From: an uncultured Pelagibacteraceae bacterium
GTDB taxonomy: Bacteria; Pseudomonadota; Alphaproteobacteria; Pelagibacterales; Pelagibacteraceae
Direction: 5' to 3'
Assembly (NCBI GenBank): GCA_902591755.1
Contig: CACJBX010000004.1
Location: 62,001 to 126,000 of the forward strand
DNA length: 64,000 bases
Shown: one piece after another, positions 44,130 through 56,312 of the stretch
Layout of the letters: each line of letters begins with the position of its first letter
Position numbering within the stretch: the stretch's first letter is position 1
Program-made: the position numbers and the translations under genes
The notes under the pieces: model-generated
Databases searched by the model: none
Told to the model about the DNA's origin: nothing
The model's input: only the letters and a program-made list of their open reading frames with translations

Positions 44130-44973
44130 AACAGGAAAAGATATAAATAAATTTCTCAAGAATTTTTTAAAAAAACAGAGAAGAACTGACTTAATCACTT
44201 CAATGAATTATGGTTTATTTCCTGGTGGAAAAAAAATAAGATCAAAGATCATTGTTGACGTAGGAAAAATTTTTTCAGTTCCTTATTATCATTTAGTAAG
44301 GGTAGGAGCTGCAGTGGAATGTATTCATGCATATTCACTTATACACGATGATTTGCCATGTATGGATAATGACGATTTAAGAAGGGGAAAGTTAAGCACA
44401 CACAAAAAATTTGGTGAAGCAACAGCAGTCCTAGCTGGCAATTCACTGCTTACCTTAGCCTTTGAAATTTTAAGCGAAAAAAGTTTCAATATTAGTGAAA
44501 ATAAAAAAAGTAAATTAATAAATTTACTCTCAAATACTTCAGGCCATTTAGGAATTGCAGGGGGCCAATATTTAGATCTTAATTTTGAAAAAAAAAGAGT
44601 AAGTAAAAGAAAAATTATAGATATGCAGCTTAATAAAACTGGTAAACTTTTTTCATTTTCCACTATAGCGCCGCTAGTTATTGCTAATAAGTTTGGGAAG
44701 ATAAATCAGTTTAAAAAGATAGGTTTAGATATTGGACTTTTATTTCAAATTATTGATGATTTTCTAGATTACAGTGGAAGTGAGAAAAAGATTGGAAAAA
44801 AAACTGGAAAAGACAAAAAAAAGGGCAAGGCGACTTTAATAAGTTTACTCGGGTATAAAAATGCTGTTAAATATTCTTCTTATTTAAAAAATAGAATAAT
44901 TTCTTCTTTAAGTAAGTATAAAAGTAAAGATTTGATTGAAACTGTAGAGTTTGTGGTAAATAGAAAAAAATGA
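44110..44973 (+). CDS. ispA: Geranyl/farnesyl diphosphate synthase
   Basis: [55 protein letters not shown]. Confidence 0.94.
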   Translation: MEKKLNKTGKDINKFLKNFLKKQRRTDLITSMNYGLFPGGKKIRSKIIVDVGKIFSVPYYHLVRVGAAVECIHAYSLIHDDLPCMDNDDLRRGKLSTHKKFGEATAVLAGNSLLTLAFEILSEKSFNISENKKSKLINLLSNTSGHLGIAGGQYLDLNFEKKRVSKRKIIDMQLNKTGKLFSFSTIAPLVIANKFGKINQFKKIGLDIGLLFQIIDDFLDYSGSEKKIGKKTGKDKKKGKATLISLLGYKNAVKYSSYLKNRIISSLSKYKSKDLIETVEFVVNRKK

Positions 44974-46877
44974 CAAAATATAAGTTATTAGATAATGTAA
45001 ATTTTCCGTCGGATATAAAAAATTTAAAATCCTCAGAATTGATTACCCTGTCAAAGGAGTTAAGAGAGGAATTGATAGAGGCTGTTTCATTTACAGGTGG
45101 TCATTTAGGGGCAGGTTTAGGAGTTGTTGAGTTGACAGTAGCCTTACACCATGTTTTTGATACACCTAATGATAAAATAGTTTGGGATGTCGGCCACCAA
45201 TCGTATCCTCATAAAATTTTAACAGGTCGTAAAAATAGAATCAAAACACTGAGACAAGGAAATGGACTATCTGGTTTCACAAAAAGATCTGAAAGTGAAT
45301 ATGACCCATTTGGCGCAGCACATAGTTCAACATCAATTTCTGCAGCTTTAGGTATTGCTACTGCAAATAAACTTTCAAAAAAATCAGAAAATGTTGTTGC
45401 TGTTATTGGTGACGGGGCCATCAGTGCTGGAATGGCTTACGAGGCTATGAACAACGCGGGCATATCAAAAACTAAAATGATAGTAATTTTAAATGATAAC
45501 GATATGTCAATTGCGGAACCCGTGGGTGCAATGAGAAGTTATTTAGCAAAATTATTGACTGGAAAAATATATTTTAGTCTAAGAGAGACTTTTAAATTAA
45601 TTATTTCTGCCTTTTCCAAAAGATTTTCAAAAAAAGCTGGAAAAGCAGAAGATTTTCTGAGGTCAGCAGTAACAGGTGGAACACTTTTTAATTCACTAGG
45701 TTTTTATTATGTTGGACCAATAGATGGACATGATATTGATACTCTTGTCTCAGTTTTAAAAAATGCAAAGGATACTAACTTTGACGGTCCAATAATGATA
45801 CATATTAAAACTGAAAAAGGAAAAGGTTATCAATTTGCAGAAAATTCAAAAGATAAATACCATGGTGTTTCGAAGTTTAATATAAAAACTGGTGTACAAG
45901 AAAAATCAAGTTCTAAAATTCCATCATATACGAGTGTTTTTGCAAATACATTAATTAAACACGCTGAGAGAGATAGTAAAATAATTGGTATAACTGCTGC
46001 GATGCCATCTGGTACAGGAATGGATTTATTTGCAAAAAAATTTCCAAATAGAATGTTTGATGTTGGTATTGCGGAACAACATGCAGTGACATTTTCTGCT
46101 GGTTTAGCTACAGAAGGATTCAAGCCTTATGCAGCAATTTATTCTACCTTTTTACAAAGAGCCTATGATCAGGTTGTTCACGATGTTGCAATTCAAAGTT
46201 TACCTGTCAGATTCGCTATAGACCGTGCAGGTCTTGTTGGTGCGGACGGTCCTACACATGCCGGATCTTTTGATATAACCTACTTATCAACCTTACCTAA
46301 TTTTGTAGTTATGGCTCCAAGCGATGAGTCGGAATTAGTTAAAATGATTAATACTTCAGTTGACATTAATGATAAACCTTCAGCTTTTAGGTACCCTCGT
46401 GGAACTGGTATTGGAATTAAACTTCCTGAAATTCATGAAAAAATTGAAATTGGAAAAGGTAGGGTTATTAAAGAAGGTAAAGAAATTGCTTTGATTAACT
46501 TTGGTGCCCGTTTGCAAGAATGCCAAAAAACTTTAAACAATCTTGAAAAAAAAGGTTTAAATCTTACTTTAATTGACGCAAGATTTTGTAAACCACTAGA
46601 TGAAAATTTAATGTGGAATACAGCAAAAAATCATGAAGTTGTTATTTCAATCGAAGAAGGTTCTATTGGGGGTTTTGGATCCCATTTAAGTAAATTTTTA
46701 TCGGAAAAAGGCTTATTAGAAAAAATTAAATTTAGGTCGATGACTTTTCCTGACAAGTTTATTGATCAAGATAAACCTGATCTAATGTATCAGATCGCTG
46801 GCTTGGATAGCAAAGCTATCGAAGAAAAAGTTTATGAGGTTTTGGACTCTAAAGTTGTTGTTCAGAAAAAAAATTAG
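44970..46877 (+). CDS. dxs: 1-deoxy-D-xylulose-5-phosphate synthase
   Basis: [45 protein letters not shown]. Confidence 0.98.
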   Translation: MTKYKLLDNVNFPSDIKNLKSSELITLSKELREELIEAVSFTGGHLGAGLGVVELTVALHHVFDTPNDKIVWDVGHQSYPHKILTGRKNRIKTLRQGNGLSGFTKRSESEYDPFGAAHSSTSISAALGIATANKLSKKSENVVAVIGDGAISAGMAYEAMNNAGISKTKMIVILNDNDMSIAEPVGAMRSYLAKLLTGKIYFSLRETFKLIISAFSKRFSKKAGKAEDFLRSAVTGGTLFNSLGFYYVGPIDGHDIDTLVSVLKNAKDTNFDGPIMIHIKTEKGKGYQFAENSKDKYHGVSKFNIKTGVQEKSSSKIPSYTSVFANTLIKHAERDSKIIGITAAMPSGTGMDLFAKKFPNRMFDVGIAEQHAVTFSAGLATEGFKPYAAIYSTFLQRAYDQVVHDVAIQSLPVRFAIDRAGLVGADGPTHAGSFDITYLSTLPNFVVMAPSDESELVKMINTSVDINDKPSAFRYPRGTGIGIKLPEIHEKIEIGKGRVIKEGKEIALINFGARLQECQKTLNNLEKKGLNLTLIDARFCKPLDENLMWNTAKNHEVVISIEEGSIGGFGSHLSKFLSEKGLLEKIKFRSMTFPDKFIDQDKPDLMYQIAGLDSKAIEEKVYEVLDSKVVVQKKN

Positions 46878-47959
46878 GCATCGCACTGGGCTTTGTGCAT
46901 CAAAAAATGATCCAACAAAACACAATGCATCATCGCTTCACCTATTGGAACTGCTCTAATTCCAACACAAGGATCATGGCGACCTCGAACTGATATATTT
47001 GTATTTTTTCCAAATTTATCAATAGTTTTTCTTGAGTTAAGTATGGAAGATGTTGGTTTTACCGCAAAAGATACTTTTATTTGTTGACCACTTGAAATAC
47101 CACCAAGAATCCCACCCGCATTGTTAGATTTGAAAATCGTTTTATTCCCTTTTTGTCTAATCTCATCAGAATTCTGTTCACCTGTTAATTGTGCAACATC
47201 CATTCCAGTTCCAATATTGACACCTTTTACAGCATTGATACTCATCATAGCTGACGCTAAATCCATATCTAATTTTGAGTAAATAGGCGCACCTAGGCCA
47301 GATGGTACTCCGTTAGCTCTTAATTCTATGACTGCACCACAAGATGAGCCAGACTTTCGAATTGCTAATAAATATTTTTCCCACAATTTTAAAACTTTTT
47401 TGTCAGGACAGAAAAATGGATTTTTTTCTATAAATTTATTATTCCATGCAGATACATCGCAACCCAAAATTCCAAGTTGGATAACCGCACCTTTAACATA
47501 ATATTTTTTCCCAATTTTTTTTTCTAAAACTTTTTTTGCAATTGCACCCGCAGCTACTCTAGCTGCAGTCTCTCTCGCTGATTGCCTACCACCTCCTCTG
47601 AAGTCTCTTATGCCGTATTTTTTAAAATAAGTTAGATCAGCATGTCCAGGACGAAATTTATTTTTAATAGTCTCATAGTCTCTTGATTTCATATCCTTAT
47701 TGTAAATAATCATTAATATTGGTGTACCAGTTGTCTCACCATTAAATACTCCTGATAAGATTTCAACTTTATCATCTTCTTTTCTTTGAGTAGTAAATTT
47801 AGATTGACCAGGTTTTCTCTTATTTAGTTCTTTTTGTATGTCTTTTTCAGATATTTTTACTCTCGGAGGACATCCATCAACTACACATCCAATAGCCGGT
47901 CCATGAGATTCACCCCAAGTAGTGAAACGAAATAACTTTCCAAATGTATTAAATGACAT
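46874..47959 (-). CDS. aroC: Chorismate synthase
   Basis: [46 protein letters not shown]. Confidence 0.98.
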   Translation of the reverse strand: MSFNTFGKLFRFTTWGESHGPAIGCVVDGCPPRVKISEKDIQKELNKRKPGQSKFTTQRKEDDKVEILSGVFNGETTGTPILMIIYNKDMKSRDYETIKNKFRPGHADLTYFKKYGIRDFRGGGRQSARETAARVAAGAIAKKVLEKKIGKKYYVKGAVIQLGILGCDVSAWNNKFIEKNPFFCPDKKVLKLWEKYLLAIRKSGSSCGAVIELRANGVPSGLGAPIYSKLDMDLASAMMSINAVKGVNIGTGMDVAQLTGEQNSDEIRQKGNKTIFKSNNAGGILGGISSGQQIKVSFAVKPTSSILNSRKTIDKFGKNTNISVRGRHDPCVGIRAVPIGEAMMHCVLLDHFLMHKAQCDA

Positions 47960-47991
47960 TATTCTATTATATAAATTATTTTGTTAAAATT

Positions 47992-48618
47992 ATGAACGAA
48001 AAAAATTCACTCGGACTAGATATTTGTTTTAAAGATGAGGATAACCCAGTAAATCTCTTCAAAGAGTGGTTTAAAAAGGCTGAAACCACAGAACCTAATG
48101 ATCCAAATGCATTATCATTAGCAACAGCTGACAAAAGCGGGAGACCTAAGGTGAGAATGGTTCTCCTAAAAGGCTTTAGTGATGATGGTTTTACTTTTTA
48201 CACAAACTTCAATAGTTCTAAAGGCAAGGATCTTAAAGAAAACCCTAAGGCGTCAATGTGTTTTCATTGGAAAAGTCTTTTAAGACAAATTAGGATTTAC
48301 GGTAATGTTGTTAAAGTTTCTGACAAAGAAGCTGATGAATATTACAATTCAAGAGCATATGGGAGTAGAATAGGAGCATGGGCCTCAAATCAAAGTGAAG
48401 TTTTAGAAAGCAGAAAGTCACTTGATGAATCAATTGAAAAATTCAAAAAAAAGTTTCGTGATGAGAAAAAAGTTCCAAGACCACCTAATTGGTCTGGATG
48501 GAGATTGGTACCTGAAGAAATTGAATTTTGGCGTGATGGAGATAATAGAATTCATGAAAGATTGAAATACGTTAAGAACAATGGAAAAGGCTGGAAAAGA
48601 TTCTTATTAAATCCTTAA
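47992..48618 (+). CDS. pdxH: Pyridoxamine 5'-phosphate oxidase; ATG at 47992 proposed (track start 47953)
   Basis: ALSLATADKSGRPKVRMVLLKGFSDDGFTFYTNFNSSKGKDL; RPPNWSGWRLVPEEIEFW. Confidence 0.95.
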   Translation: MNEKNSLGLDICFKDEDNPVNLFKEWFKKAETTEPNDPNALSLATADKSGRPKVRMVLLKGFSDDGFTFYTNFNSSKGKDLKENPKASMCFHWKSLLRQIRIYGNVVKVSDKEADEYYNSRAYGSRIGAWASNQSEVLESRKSLDESIEKFKKKFRDEKKVPRPPNWSGWRLVPEEIEFWRDGDNRIHERLKYVKNNGKGWKRFLLNP

Positions 48619-49628
48619 AATGATCTTTCAATACTAAAAGATGTCAAGTTTTTCAGAATATTTTTTTGCTCAGAGCTTTCAAAGATATTTAAAGAGCTAG
48701 ATGCTAAAGAAATAAAGTGATCAGCTTTTTTGTAACATTGTTTAATAATGTCATATTTTTTTATGATATCTAATGTGTATTTAAGGTCGTTTTCAGTTCT
48801 TTCTATTTTAGAAAAAAATTCTTTAAGCATATCTCTCTCACCACTTTTACAGTACTGATTTAATATAATTATAGGCAAAGTGATTTTACCCTCATAAAAA
48901 TCTTTTCCAATTATTTTTCCAAATTTTTTCAGATCAGAATTATAATCTAATGTATCATCAGCTATCTGAAAAGTTACTCCAAGATTTTTTCCATAAGAAG
49001 ATAATGCTTCTTTTACCTTTTCATCTTTATTACCCAATATCGCTCCAACCTTGCATGCAGCAGAAAATAGCGCTGCAGTTTTGGAGGTGATAATCTTTAA
49101 GTATGTCTCTTCGACTGTATCTATTTCTGACTTGTGTTGAAGTTGTAAAACTTCACCTTGAGCTATTTTTGCAGAAGTTGCTGATAATAACCTTAAAACC
49201 TCCAAATTTCCATCTTCAACCATCATTTCAAAACATCTACTTAAAAGATAATCACCAACTAAGATTGATGCATGGTTTCCCCAGATGGAATTTATTGTTT
49301 TTTTTCCTCTTCTGATCTCTCCGTTATCGAGAACATCATCGTGCATTAATGTTGCAGCGTGAATCAATTCTACGCATGCAGCTAAGTTTATATCTCGGCC
49401 ACCTTTTAAGTACCCACATAGTTTTGAACTACTTAAAGTCAACATGGCTCTTAATTTTTTTCCACCAGTTTCTAAATTATAACTAGTCATCTTTTCCACT
49501 AAAGACACATCACTTATGAGTTTATTTTTTATCTTTTCTTCTACTAAAATAATTTTGTCATCGACTGAATTTTTTAAATCCAGGTAGGCGTTATTAACTT
49601 TATTTTTTAATTGAATTACTGAACCCAT
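48615..49628 (-). CDS. ispB: Polyprenyl diphosphate synthase (octaprenyl-type)
   Basis: GGKKLRAMLTLSSSKL, ELIHAATLMHDDVLDNGEIRRGKKTIN, FQIADDTLDYNSD. Confidence 0.92.
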   Translation of the reverse strand: MGSVIQLKNKVNNAYLDLKNSVDDKIILVEEKIKNKLISDVSLVEKMTSYNLETGGKKLRAMLTLSSSKLCGYLKGGRDINLAACVELIHAATLMHDDVLDNGEIRRGKKTINSIWGNHASILVGDYLLSRCFEMMVEDGNLEVLRLLSATSAKIAQGEVLQLQHKSEIDTVEETYLKIITSKTAALFSAACKVGAILGNKDEKVKEALSSYGKNLGVTFQIADDTLDYNSDLKKFGKIIGKDFYEGKITLPIIILNQYCKSGERDMLKEFFSKIERTENDLKYTLDIIKKYDIIKQCYKKADHFISLASSSLNIFESSEQKNILKNLTSFSIERSF

Positions 49629-49739
49629 TGTTAAGAAACTAATATAATTGGAGATATTTTATACTTATCAATTGACGCACCTAAAACTTCAACTATTAGT
49701 AGACTTTATATTAATCTAAAAATTCTGTAAGCATACTTC

Positions 49740-50546
49740 ATGTTATCTTTTTTCAAAAAAAAAAAAATCGTTCCCCACATAAGATTAACTGGTGTTATTG
49801 GAAACGCTGGAAGATTTAAACAAGGAATTGATTTTGCTGGCCAAGAGGAATTAATAAAAAAAGCATTTTCTATAAAAAAATCTCTAGCTGTTGCTATATC
49901 GATTAATTCCCCAGGTGGTTCGCCAGTCCAATCTCATTTGATATATGACTTCATTAGAGCTCAGGCCAAAAAAAATAAAAAAAAGGTAATTGTTTTCGCA
50001 GAAGATGTTGCTGCTTCAGGAGGTTACTTGATTGCATGTGCCGGAGATGAAATTTATGCTAATTCAAGTTCAATTGTTGGCTCAATTGGTGTTATTTATG
50101 CCTCTTTTGGTTTCAAGGATTTTATTCAAAAGGCAGGTGTAGAAAGAAGAGTTTATACTGCAGGAAAAAACAAAAGTACTTTAGATCCTTTTGTAGATGC
50201 GAAAGAAGAAGATATTAATAGGTTAAAAAATATTCAACTTGATTTGCACAAAGATTTTATAAACGTGGTGGAGACAAGCAGGGGTGCAAAACTTAAAAAA
50301 GATAAAGGAATAGAATTATTTTCTGGAGAGTTTTGGTCTGGGTCTAAATCAAAAGAACTTGGCTTAATTGATGGTATAGGAAATGCAAATCAAATTTTAA
50401 AAGATAAGTTTGGTGACGATGTCGTTATTAAAAAGTTTGAAAAAAGCAAAGGATGGTTGGCAAAAAGAATTTCATCAGAGAATCAAATCGATAAGATAGC
50501 AAACGTAATTGAAGAAAGATCTATCTGGCAAAGATATGGCCTCTAA
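49740..50546 (+). CDS. S49-family peptidase (SppA-like)
   Basis: [66 protein letters not shown]. Confidence 0.92.
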   Translation: MLSFFKKKKIVPHIRLTGVIGNAGRFKQGIDFAGQEELIKKAFSIKKSLAVAISINSPGGSPVQSHLIYDFIRAQAKKNKKKVIVFAEDVAASGGYLIACAGDEIYANSSSIVGSIGVIYASFGFKDFIQKAGVERRVYTAGKNKSTLDPFVDAKEEDINRLKNIQLDLHKDFINVVETSRGAKLKKDKGIELFSGEFWSGSKSKELGLIDGIGNANQILKDKFGDDVVIKKFEKSKGWLAKRISSENQIDKIANVIEERSIWQRYGL

Positions 50547-51411
50547 AAAAAAAAATTCAAAAATACAAACATTCCAGGATACAATTTTAAATCTGCAGAA
50601 ATTTTGGGCAAAAAATGGGTGTGTAATTTTACAACCATATGACATAGAAGTTGGTGCAGGCACATTTCACCCCGCAACCACCTTAAGATCTTTAGGACCC
50701 AAACCATGGAGATCAGCTTATGTACAACCTTCGAGAAGACCAACTGATGGAAGATATGGAGAAAATCCAAATAGACTACAACATTACTATCAGTTCCAAG
50801 TGATTATAAAACCGTCACCAAAAAATATTAAAAGATTATATCTTAGTAGTCTTAATGCAATTGGAATAAAACATAATGATCATGATATAAGATTTGTTGA
50901 AGATGATTGGGAAAGTCCAACATTGGGTGCAGCTGGACTAGGTTGGGAAGTGTGGTGCGATGGAATGGAAATTACTCAATTCACTTATTTTCAAAAAATG
51001 GCTGGGATGGATTGTAAACCTATTTCTGTGGAGCTTACTTATGGTTTAGAAAGATTATGTATGTTTACCCAAAAGGAAAAAAATGTATTTGACTTGGTAT
51101 GGAACGATGAAGGTATTCTTTATAAAGATGTTTTTTTACAAGCTGAAAAAGAATTTTCATCTTACAATTTTGACTTTGCAAACGTTGAGAACTTGTTTAA
51201 ATTTTTTGATATGTTAGAACAAGAAACTAAATCTTTGTTAGAAAAAAAACTCTCACTTCCTGCCTATGATCAATGTTTAAAAGCAAGTCATGTTTTTAAT
51301 ATTTTAGATGCCAGAGGAGCAATTAGCGTAGCGCAAAGAGCAGAATTTATCGCTAGAATTAGAGATTTGACCAAAGGTGTGGGTCAAGTGTGGATAGATA
51401 GCCAAAAATAA
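50536..51411 (+). CDS. glyQ: Glycine--tRNA ligase alpha subunit; ATG at 50536 proposed (track start 50509)
   Basis: [44 protein letters not shown]. Confidence 0.97.
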   Translation: MASKKKNSKIQTFQDTILNLQKFWAKNGCVILQPYDIEVGAGTFHPATTLRSLGPKPWRSAYVQPSRRPTDGRYGENPNRLQHYYQFQVIIKPSPKNIKRLYLSSLNAIGIKHNDHDIRFVEDDWESPTLGAAGLGWEVWCDGMEITQFTYFQKMAGMDCKPISVELTYGLERLCMFTQKEKNVFDLVWNDEGILYKDVFLQAEKEFSSYNFDFANVENLFKFFDMLEQETKSLLEKKLSLPAYDQCLKASHVFNILDARGAISVAQRAEFIARIRDLTKGVGQVWIDSQK

Positions 51412-51412
51412 A

Positions 51413-53482
51413 ATGTCTGAATTTTTTTTAGAATTATTTAGTGAGGAAATTCCTGCAACTTTACAGAAAACAGCTAGAGACAATCTCCAAAAAAATTTTG
51501 TAGATTTTTTAAAAAAAGAGGAAATTAAATTTAAAGATAATATTTCTGTTCTATCAACTCCAAATAGGTTGATTGTTTACTGTGAAAACATTTCTCAAAA
51601 GATTATAAAAGCAGAGGCCGAAATAAGAGGTCCAAGTGTAAATGCGCCTGAACAAGCGCTAAATGGTTTTATAAAATCTAACAATATAACTAATGAAGAA
51701 ACCTTTATAAGAAAAACAGATAAAGGGGAGTTTTATTTTTTCAAAAAGCCCGCTCAAACAATAGAGACAAAATCTATTTTGCAAAAAAATTTACCAAAAA
51801 TTCTTGATGAAATCTCTTGGAAAAAATCAATGAGATGGGGTGATCACGATTTGTACTGGGGTAGACCTTTAAAATCCATTCTTGCTTGTTTTGATAATAA
51901 AGTTTTAGAATTTAACTATCATCATTTAAATTCATCCAACTTTACATATCTAGATAAAGACTTTGAGGAGAAAACAAGTAAATTTTTGAGTTTTAAGACT
52001 TACAAGGACTTTTTCAAGAGCAAAGGTATTATATTGGATCATAATAAAAGAGAGGAATTTATTGAAAATCAATTATTAAAAAAAACTAAATTAGACAGGT
52101 TAAAGTTAACCCCAAACAAAAAATTATTAAGTGAAGTTACAAATATTGTTGAAAAACCCAATATAATTAAATGTAAGTTTGACAAAAAATTTTTAAAGAT
52201 TCCTAAAGAAATATTAGTCACAGCTATGGAAGTTCATCAAAAGTATTTTCCAACCTTTGACAATAAAGAAAATTTAACGAATGTTTTCTTTGTAGTTGCA
52301 GACAATAACGACCCAAAAGGTTTAATTAAATTAGGAAATGAGCAAGTAGTCGAAGCTCGTTTAAATGATGCTCAATTTTTCTGGGATAAAAATAAAACAA
52401 AAAATTTAGTTAAAGGAATATCAGATCTAAAAAAAATAAATTATTTTGAAGGATTAGGAACTTACTTTGATAAAACCCAAAGATTAAGAAAGCTCGGATC
52501 ACTAATATCTGATGAACTTTTAATTAGTAAAGAAAAAGTTGAAGTGGCATCATCCATTTGCAAAGTAGACTTAGTGTCTGATTTAGTTGGAGAATTCCCG
52601 GAACTTCAAGGTGTAATGGGCGGCCACTTTGCTAAAGCTCAAGGTTTCGATAATGAAATTTGTTTGGCCATTAGTGAACATTACTTACCAATAGGCCCAG
52701 AGACGAAGACACCAAAAAAACCTTATTCAGTCACTTTAGCTTTAAGTGATAAAATAGATACCTTAGTTGGTTTTTTTACAATAAATTTAAAACCATCTAG
52801 TTCAAAGGATCCGTTCGCACTAAGAAGGTCAGCAATTAGTCTTATAAGACTAATAATAGAAAATAAATTAGAGATTAAATTAAAAGATTTAATAAATTAT
52901 TCTTGTGTTTTATTTACTGAACAAGATTTAGATTTTGATATTAAGACTGTCCAACAAGATCTGTTTAATTTTTTTTCTGAAAGGCTTAAATTTTATATGA
53001 AAGAAAAAAAAGTAAGATCGGATATTATAGAATGCTCAATAAATAGTTATAGCGCAGATCAAATTTATAAAATTTATAACAAGGCATTTATTTTAAATAA
53101 ATTAATCGATAAAAATATTGGTCAAGATGTAATTTTTTCTTACAAAAGAGCATCCAATATTCTATCAAACGAAATATCGAAAAATAAGATTGAGTTAGAA
53201 AATTCGACTGATCCAGGATTATTCAAAAATGATTTTGAGAAGAAATTATACAAAAAGATACAAGAAATAAGAAAATATTTTACAAGCCTAGGTAGTCGTG
53301 AAGACTGTAAAAAAACTTTAGAGATTTTAGCTGATGCAAAAACTGATGTTTCTAACTTCTTTGACAATGTAATAGTTAATGATGAAGATGAAGCAGTCAA
53401 AAAAAATCGTTTGGAACTTATGCAATTGTTATGTAAAACGTTCAATAATTATTTAAATTTTTCTGATATTGAAAGTGCATAA
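51413..53482 (+). CDS. glyS: Glycine--tRNA ligase beta subunit
   Basis: FFLELFSEEIPATLQKTARDNL; MRWGDHDLYWGRPLKSIL; downstream of glyQ. Confidence 0.96.
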   Translation: MSEFFLELFSEEIPATLQKTARDNLQKNFVDFLKKEEIKFKDNISVLSTPNRLIVYCENISQKIIKAEAEIRGPSVNAPEQALNGFIKSNNITNEETFIRKTDKGEFYFFKKPAQTIETKSILQKNLPKILDEISWKKSMRWGDHDLYWGRPLKSILACFDNKVLEFNYHHLNSSNFTYLDKDFEEKTSKFLSFKTYKDFFKSKGIILDHNKREEFIENQLLKKTKLDRLKLTPNKKLLSEVTNIVEKPNIIKCKFDKKFLKIPKEILVTAMEVHQKYFPTFDNKENLTNVFFVVADNNDPKGLIKLGNEQVVEARLNDAQFFWDKNKTKNLVKGISDLKKINYFEGLGTYFDKTQRLRKLGSLISDELLISKEKVEVASSICKVDLVSDLVGEFPELQGVMGGHFAKAQGFDNEICLAISEHYLPIGPETKTPKKPYSVTLALSDKIDTLVGFFTINLKPSSSKDPFALRRSAISLIRLIIENKLEIKLKDLINYSCVLFTEQDLDFDIKTVQQDLFNFFSERLKFYMKEKKVRSDIIECSINSYSADQIYKIYNKAFILNKLIDKNIGQDVIFSYKRASNILSNEISKNKIELENSTDPGLFKNDFEKKLYKKIQEIRKYFTSLGSREDCKKTLEILADAKTDVSNFFDNVIVNDEDEAVKKNRLELMQLLCKTFNNYLNFSDIESA

Positions 53483-56142
53483 TGAGCAATTTAGTTTTTA
53501 ATTTTAAATCAAAAAAAATAAAAAATATAAAGAACCCAAAGTTCATTTTAGGTGGAAAAGGAGCAAATCTTGCTCAAATGGGGAAACTTGGTTTACCCGT
53601 TCCTCCCGGATTTACAATATCAACAGGGGTTTGTGAAATATATTATAAAAACAATAAAAAACTTAATTCAAAACTTATTAAATCTATTAAGCAAGAATTA
53701 AAACAAATTGAAAAAGAATGTGGAAAAAAATTTGGTGATTTAGATAATCCATTACTGGTATCAGTAAGATCAGGCGCAAGAGTCTCAATGCCTGGGATGA
53801 TGGATACAATTTTAAATTTAGGTTTAAATGATGAAACTGTCAAAGCTCTTGCAAAAAAAACATCTAATATGAGGTTTGCAAAAGATAGCTATAGAAGATT
53901 CATTCAAATGTATTCTAATGTGGTGCTTGGAGTAGAAAGTTATAATTTTGAGGAATTAATTGAAAATTATAAATTAACTAAGGGCGTTTTGTTAGATACC
54001 GATCTAGATGAAAATGATTGGGATGGTCTTATTGATGATTTTAAAGACGTTGTTAAAGAAAAGACTAAAAAACAATTCCCTCAAGATGTTTATGAACAAT
54101 TGTTTGGAGCTATTTCAGCAGTTTTTTTGTCATGGGAAAGTAACCGTGCAAAAGTTTATAGAAAATTAAATCAAATACCTTCCGCATGGGGAACAGCTGT
54201 AAACGTTCAATCAATGGTTTTTGGAAATATGGGTAATGATTGCGCAACAGGTGTTGTTTTTACAAGAAATCCATCAAATGGAAAAAATGAAATTTATGGA
54301 GAGTATCTTATTAATGCTCAAGGGGAGGATGTTGTAGCTGGCACAAGAACACCAAATTACATAACAAAAAAAGCCAACAAAGATTCAAATTCTAAGGGTA
54401 AATCAATGGAAGAGGCTATGCCAAAAGTTTATGTTCAACTAAAAAAAATTTTAAAGCTTTTAGAAAAATTTTACAAGGATATGCAAGATGTAGAATTCAC
54501 AGTCGAAAATTCTAAACTTTGGATGCTTCAAACAAGATCTGGAAAGAGGACTGCAAAATCAGCTGTGAAAATAGCTGTAGACATGGTTAAAGAAAAATTA
54601 ATAACAAAAAAAGAGGCAGTCTTAAGAGTCGACCCCAACACTTTAGACACACTTCTCCATCCAACATTAGACGAAACTAAAGAAGTAAAAACTATTGCAA
54701 AAGGTTTGCCTGCGTCTCCAGGTGCAACAAGTGGAAAGGTTGTTTTTTCATCTGATGAAGCAGAAAGATTAAATGGGATGATGCAAGATACAATACTTGT
54801 TAGAGTAGAAACTTCACCAGAGGATATCCATGGCATGCATGCTGCAAAAGGTATTTTAACTGCTCGCGGAGGAATGACTAGTCATGCTGCTGTTGTTGCA
54901 AGAGGTATGGGAAGGCCATGCGTTTCAGGTTCAAGTGAAATAGATATTAATTATGAGAAAAAAATATTTAGAACCTCTTCAAACGTAGAGGTAAAAGAAG
55001 GAGATGTAATTACAATTGACGGATCTACAGGAAGAGTTATTTTAGATAAAGTTCCAACATTAAAGCCAGAGATCTCAGGTGATTTTTCAAAATTAATGAG
55101 TTGGGCTGATAGTTACAGAAAATTAAAGGTAAGAACAAATTCTGAGACCCCTCTTGATACAAAAACAGCAAGAGAATTTGGAGCTGAGGGCATCGGTCTT
55201 TGTAGGACTGAGCATATGTTTTTTGACGAGGATAGAATTTTATCTGTAAGAGAAATGATTTTATCAAAAACTATTGAGGACAGAAATAAGGCTTTAGCAA
55301 AATTATTACCTCATCAAAAAAATGACTTTATACAAATTTTTGAAATAATGAGTGGTCTTCCAGTAACAGTTAGATTACTTGATCCACCCTTACATGAATT
55401 TTTACCTAAAAATGATAAAGAAATAGGGGATTTAAGCGCGGTTACAGGTTTAAACGCTAATGAAATAAGATCTAGGACCGAAGAATTGCATGAACACAAC
55501 CCAATGCTTGGGCATAGAGGATGTAGATTAGGCATTTCTTTTCCAGAAATTTACGAAATGCAATGTAGAGCAATTTTTGAAGCTTTAGTTGAATGTAAAA
55601 AGAAGAAACTCAAATCTACAATGCCAGAAATTATGATACCTCTCGTATCAACTGAGGCTGAAATCAAAATAATGAAAGATCTAGTAATTAGAGTTGCTAA
55701 AAAAGTTCAAGACGAAAATAATGCTAAAATAAGTTTCTTGGTAGGAACCATGATTGAACTGCCAAGAGCAGCTATTAAAGCAAAAGATATTGCTAAACAT
55801 GCGGAATTTTTTAGTTTTGGAACAAATGACTTAACTCAAACAACTTTTGGCATTAGTAGAGATGACAGTGGAAAATTTTTAAATGATTATATTGAAAATA
55901 AGATATTCGATATCGATCCCTTTGTTTCTATAGATGAAGGTGTCGGAGATTTAATCGAAATAGCTACGTTAAAAGGTAGAAAACAAAATAAAAAAATTAA
56001 ACTTGGAATTTGTGGAGAACATGGCGGAGACCCAAAAAGTATAAATTTTTGTTCAAAGACTGGATTGAATTACGTCTCTTGTTCACCTTACAGAGTTCCT
56101 GTTGCACGTTTAGCAGCTGCTCAAGCAGAGCTAAAAAAATAG
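53482..56142 (+). CDS. ppdK: Pyruvate, phosphate dikinase
   Basis: FILGGKGANLAQMGKLGLPVPPGFTIST, ILTARGGMTSHAAVVARGMGRPCVSG, ICGEHGGDPKSINFC. Confidence 0.98.
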   Translation: MSNLVFNFKSKKIKNIKNPKFILGGKGANLAQMGKLGLPVPPGFTISTGVCEIYYKNNKKLNSKLIKSIKQELKQIEKECGKKFGDLDNPLLVSVRSGARVSMPGMMDTILNLGLNDETVKALAKKTSNMRFAKDSYRRFIQMYSNVVLGVESYNFEELIENYKLTKGVLLDTDLDENDWDGLIDDFKDVVKEKTKKQFPQDVYEQLFGAISAVFLSWESNRAKVYRKLNQIPSAWGTAVNVQSMVFGNMGNDCATGVVFTRNPSNGKNEIYGEYLINAQGEDVVAGTRTPNYITKKANKDSNSKGKSMEEAMPKVYVQLKKILKLLEKFYKDMQDVEFTVENSKLWMLQTRSGKRTAKSAVKIAVDMVKEKLITKKEAVLRVDPNTLDTLLHPTLDETKEVKTIAKGLPASPGATSGKVVFSSDEAERLNGMMQDTILVRVETSPEDIHGMHAAKGILTARGGMTSHAAVVARGMGRPCVSGSSEIDINYEKKIFRTSSNVEVKEGDVITIDGSTGRVILDKVPTLKPEISGDFSKLMSWADSYRKLKVRTNSETPLDTKTAREFGAEGIGLCRTEHMFFDEDRILSVREMILSKTIEDRNKALAKLLPHQKNDFIQIFEIMSGLPVTVRLLDPPLHEFLPKNDKEIGDLSAVTGLNANEIRSRTEELHEHNPMLGHRGCRLGISFPEIYEMQCRAIFEALVECKKKKLKSTMPEIMIPLVSTEAEIKIMKDLVIRVAKKVQDENNAKISFLVGTMIELPRAAIKAKDIAKHAEFFSFGTNDLTQTTFGISRDDSGKFLNDYIENKIFDIDPFVSIDEGVGDLIEIATLKGRKQNKKIKLGICGEHGGDPKSINFCSKTGLNYVSCSPYRVPVARLAAAQAELKK

Positions 56143-56312
56143 CAAACTTTCTTAAGCATTACAAATGTCTCATAAGTTGTAATATTGTTTAAAATACCTT
56201 TTAAAATTGAATAATTGATTTAAAGCTCAAAAAGTACATTAAAGCACTATTTAAATAGTTTTTTTAATTTGATTTTGAAGGCATAGTAAGTACCATTCTT
56301 TTTATAGCATTT

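Noticed and set aside
44110-49628. Two polyprenyl synthase genes (ispA, ispB) as a recent duplication
   Set aside because: They match distinct well-known subfamilies (farnesyl versus long-chain) and are sequence-divergent; both are normally present.
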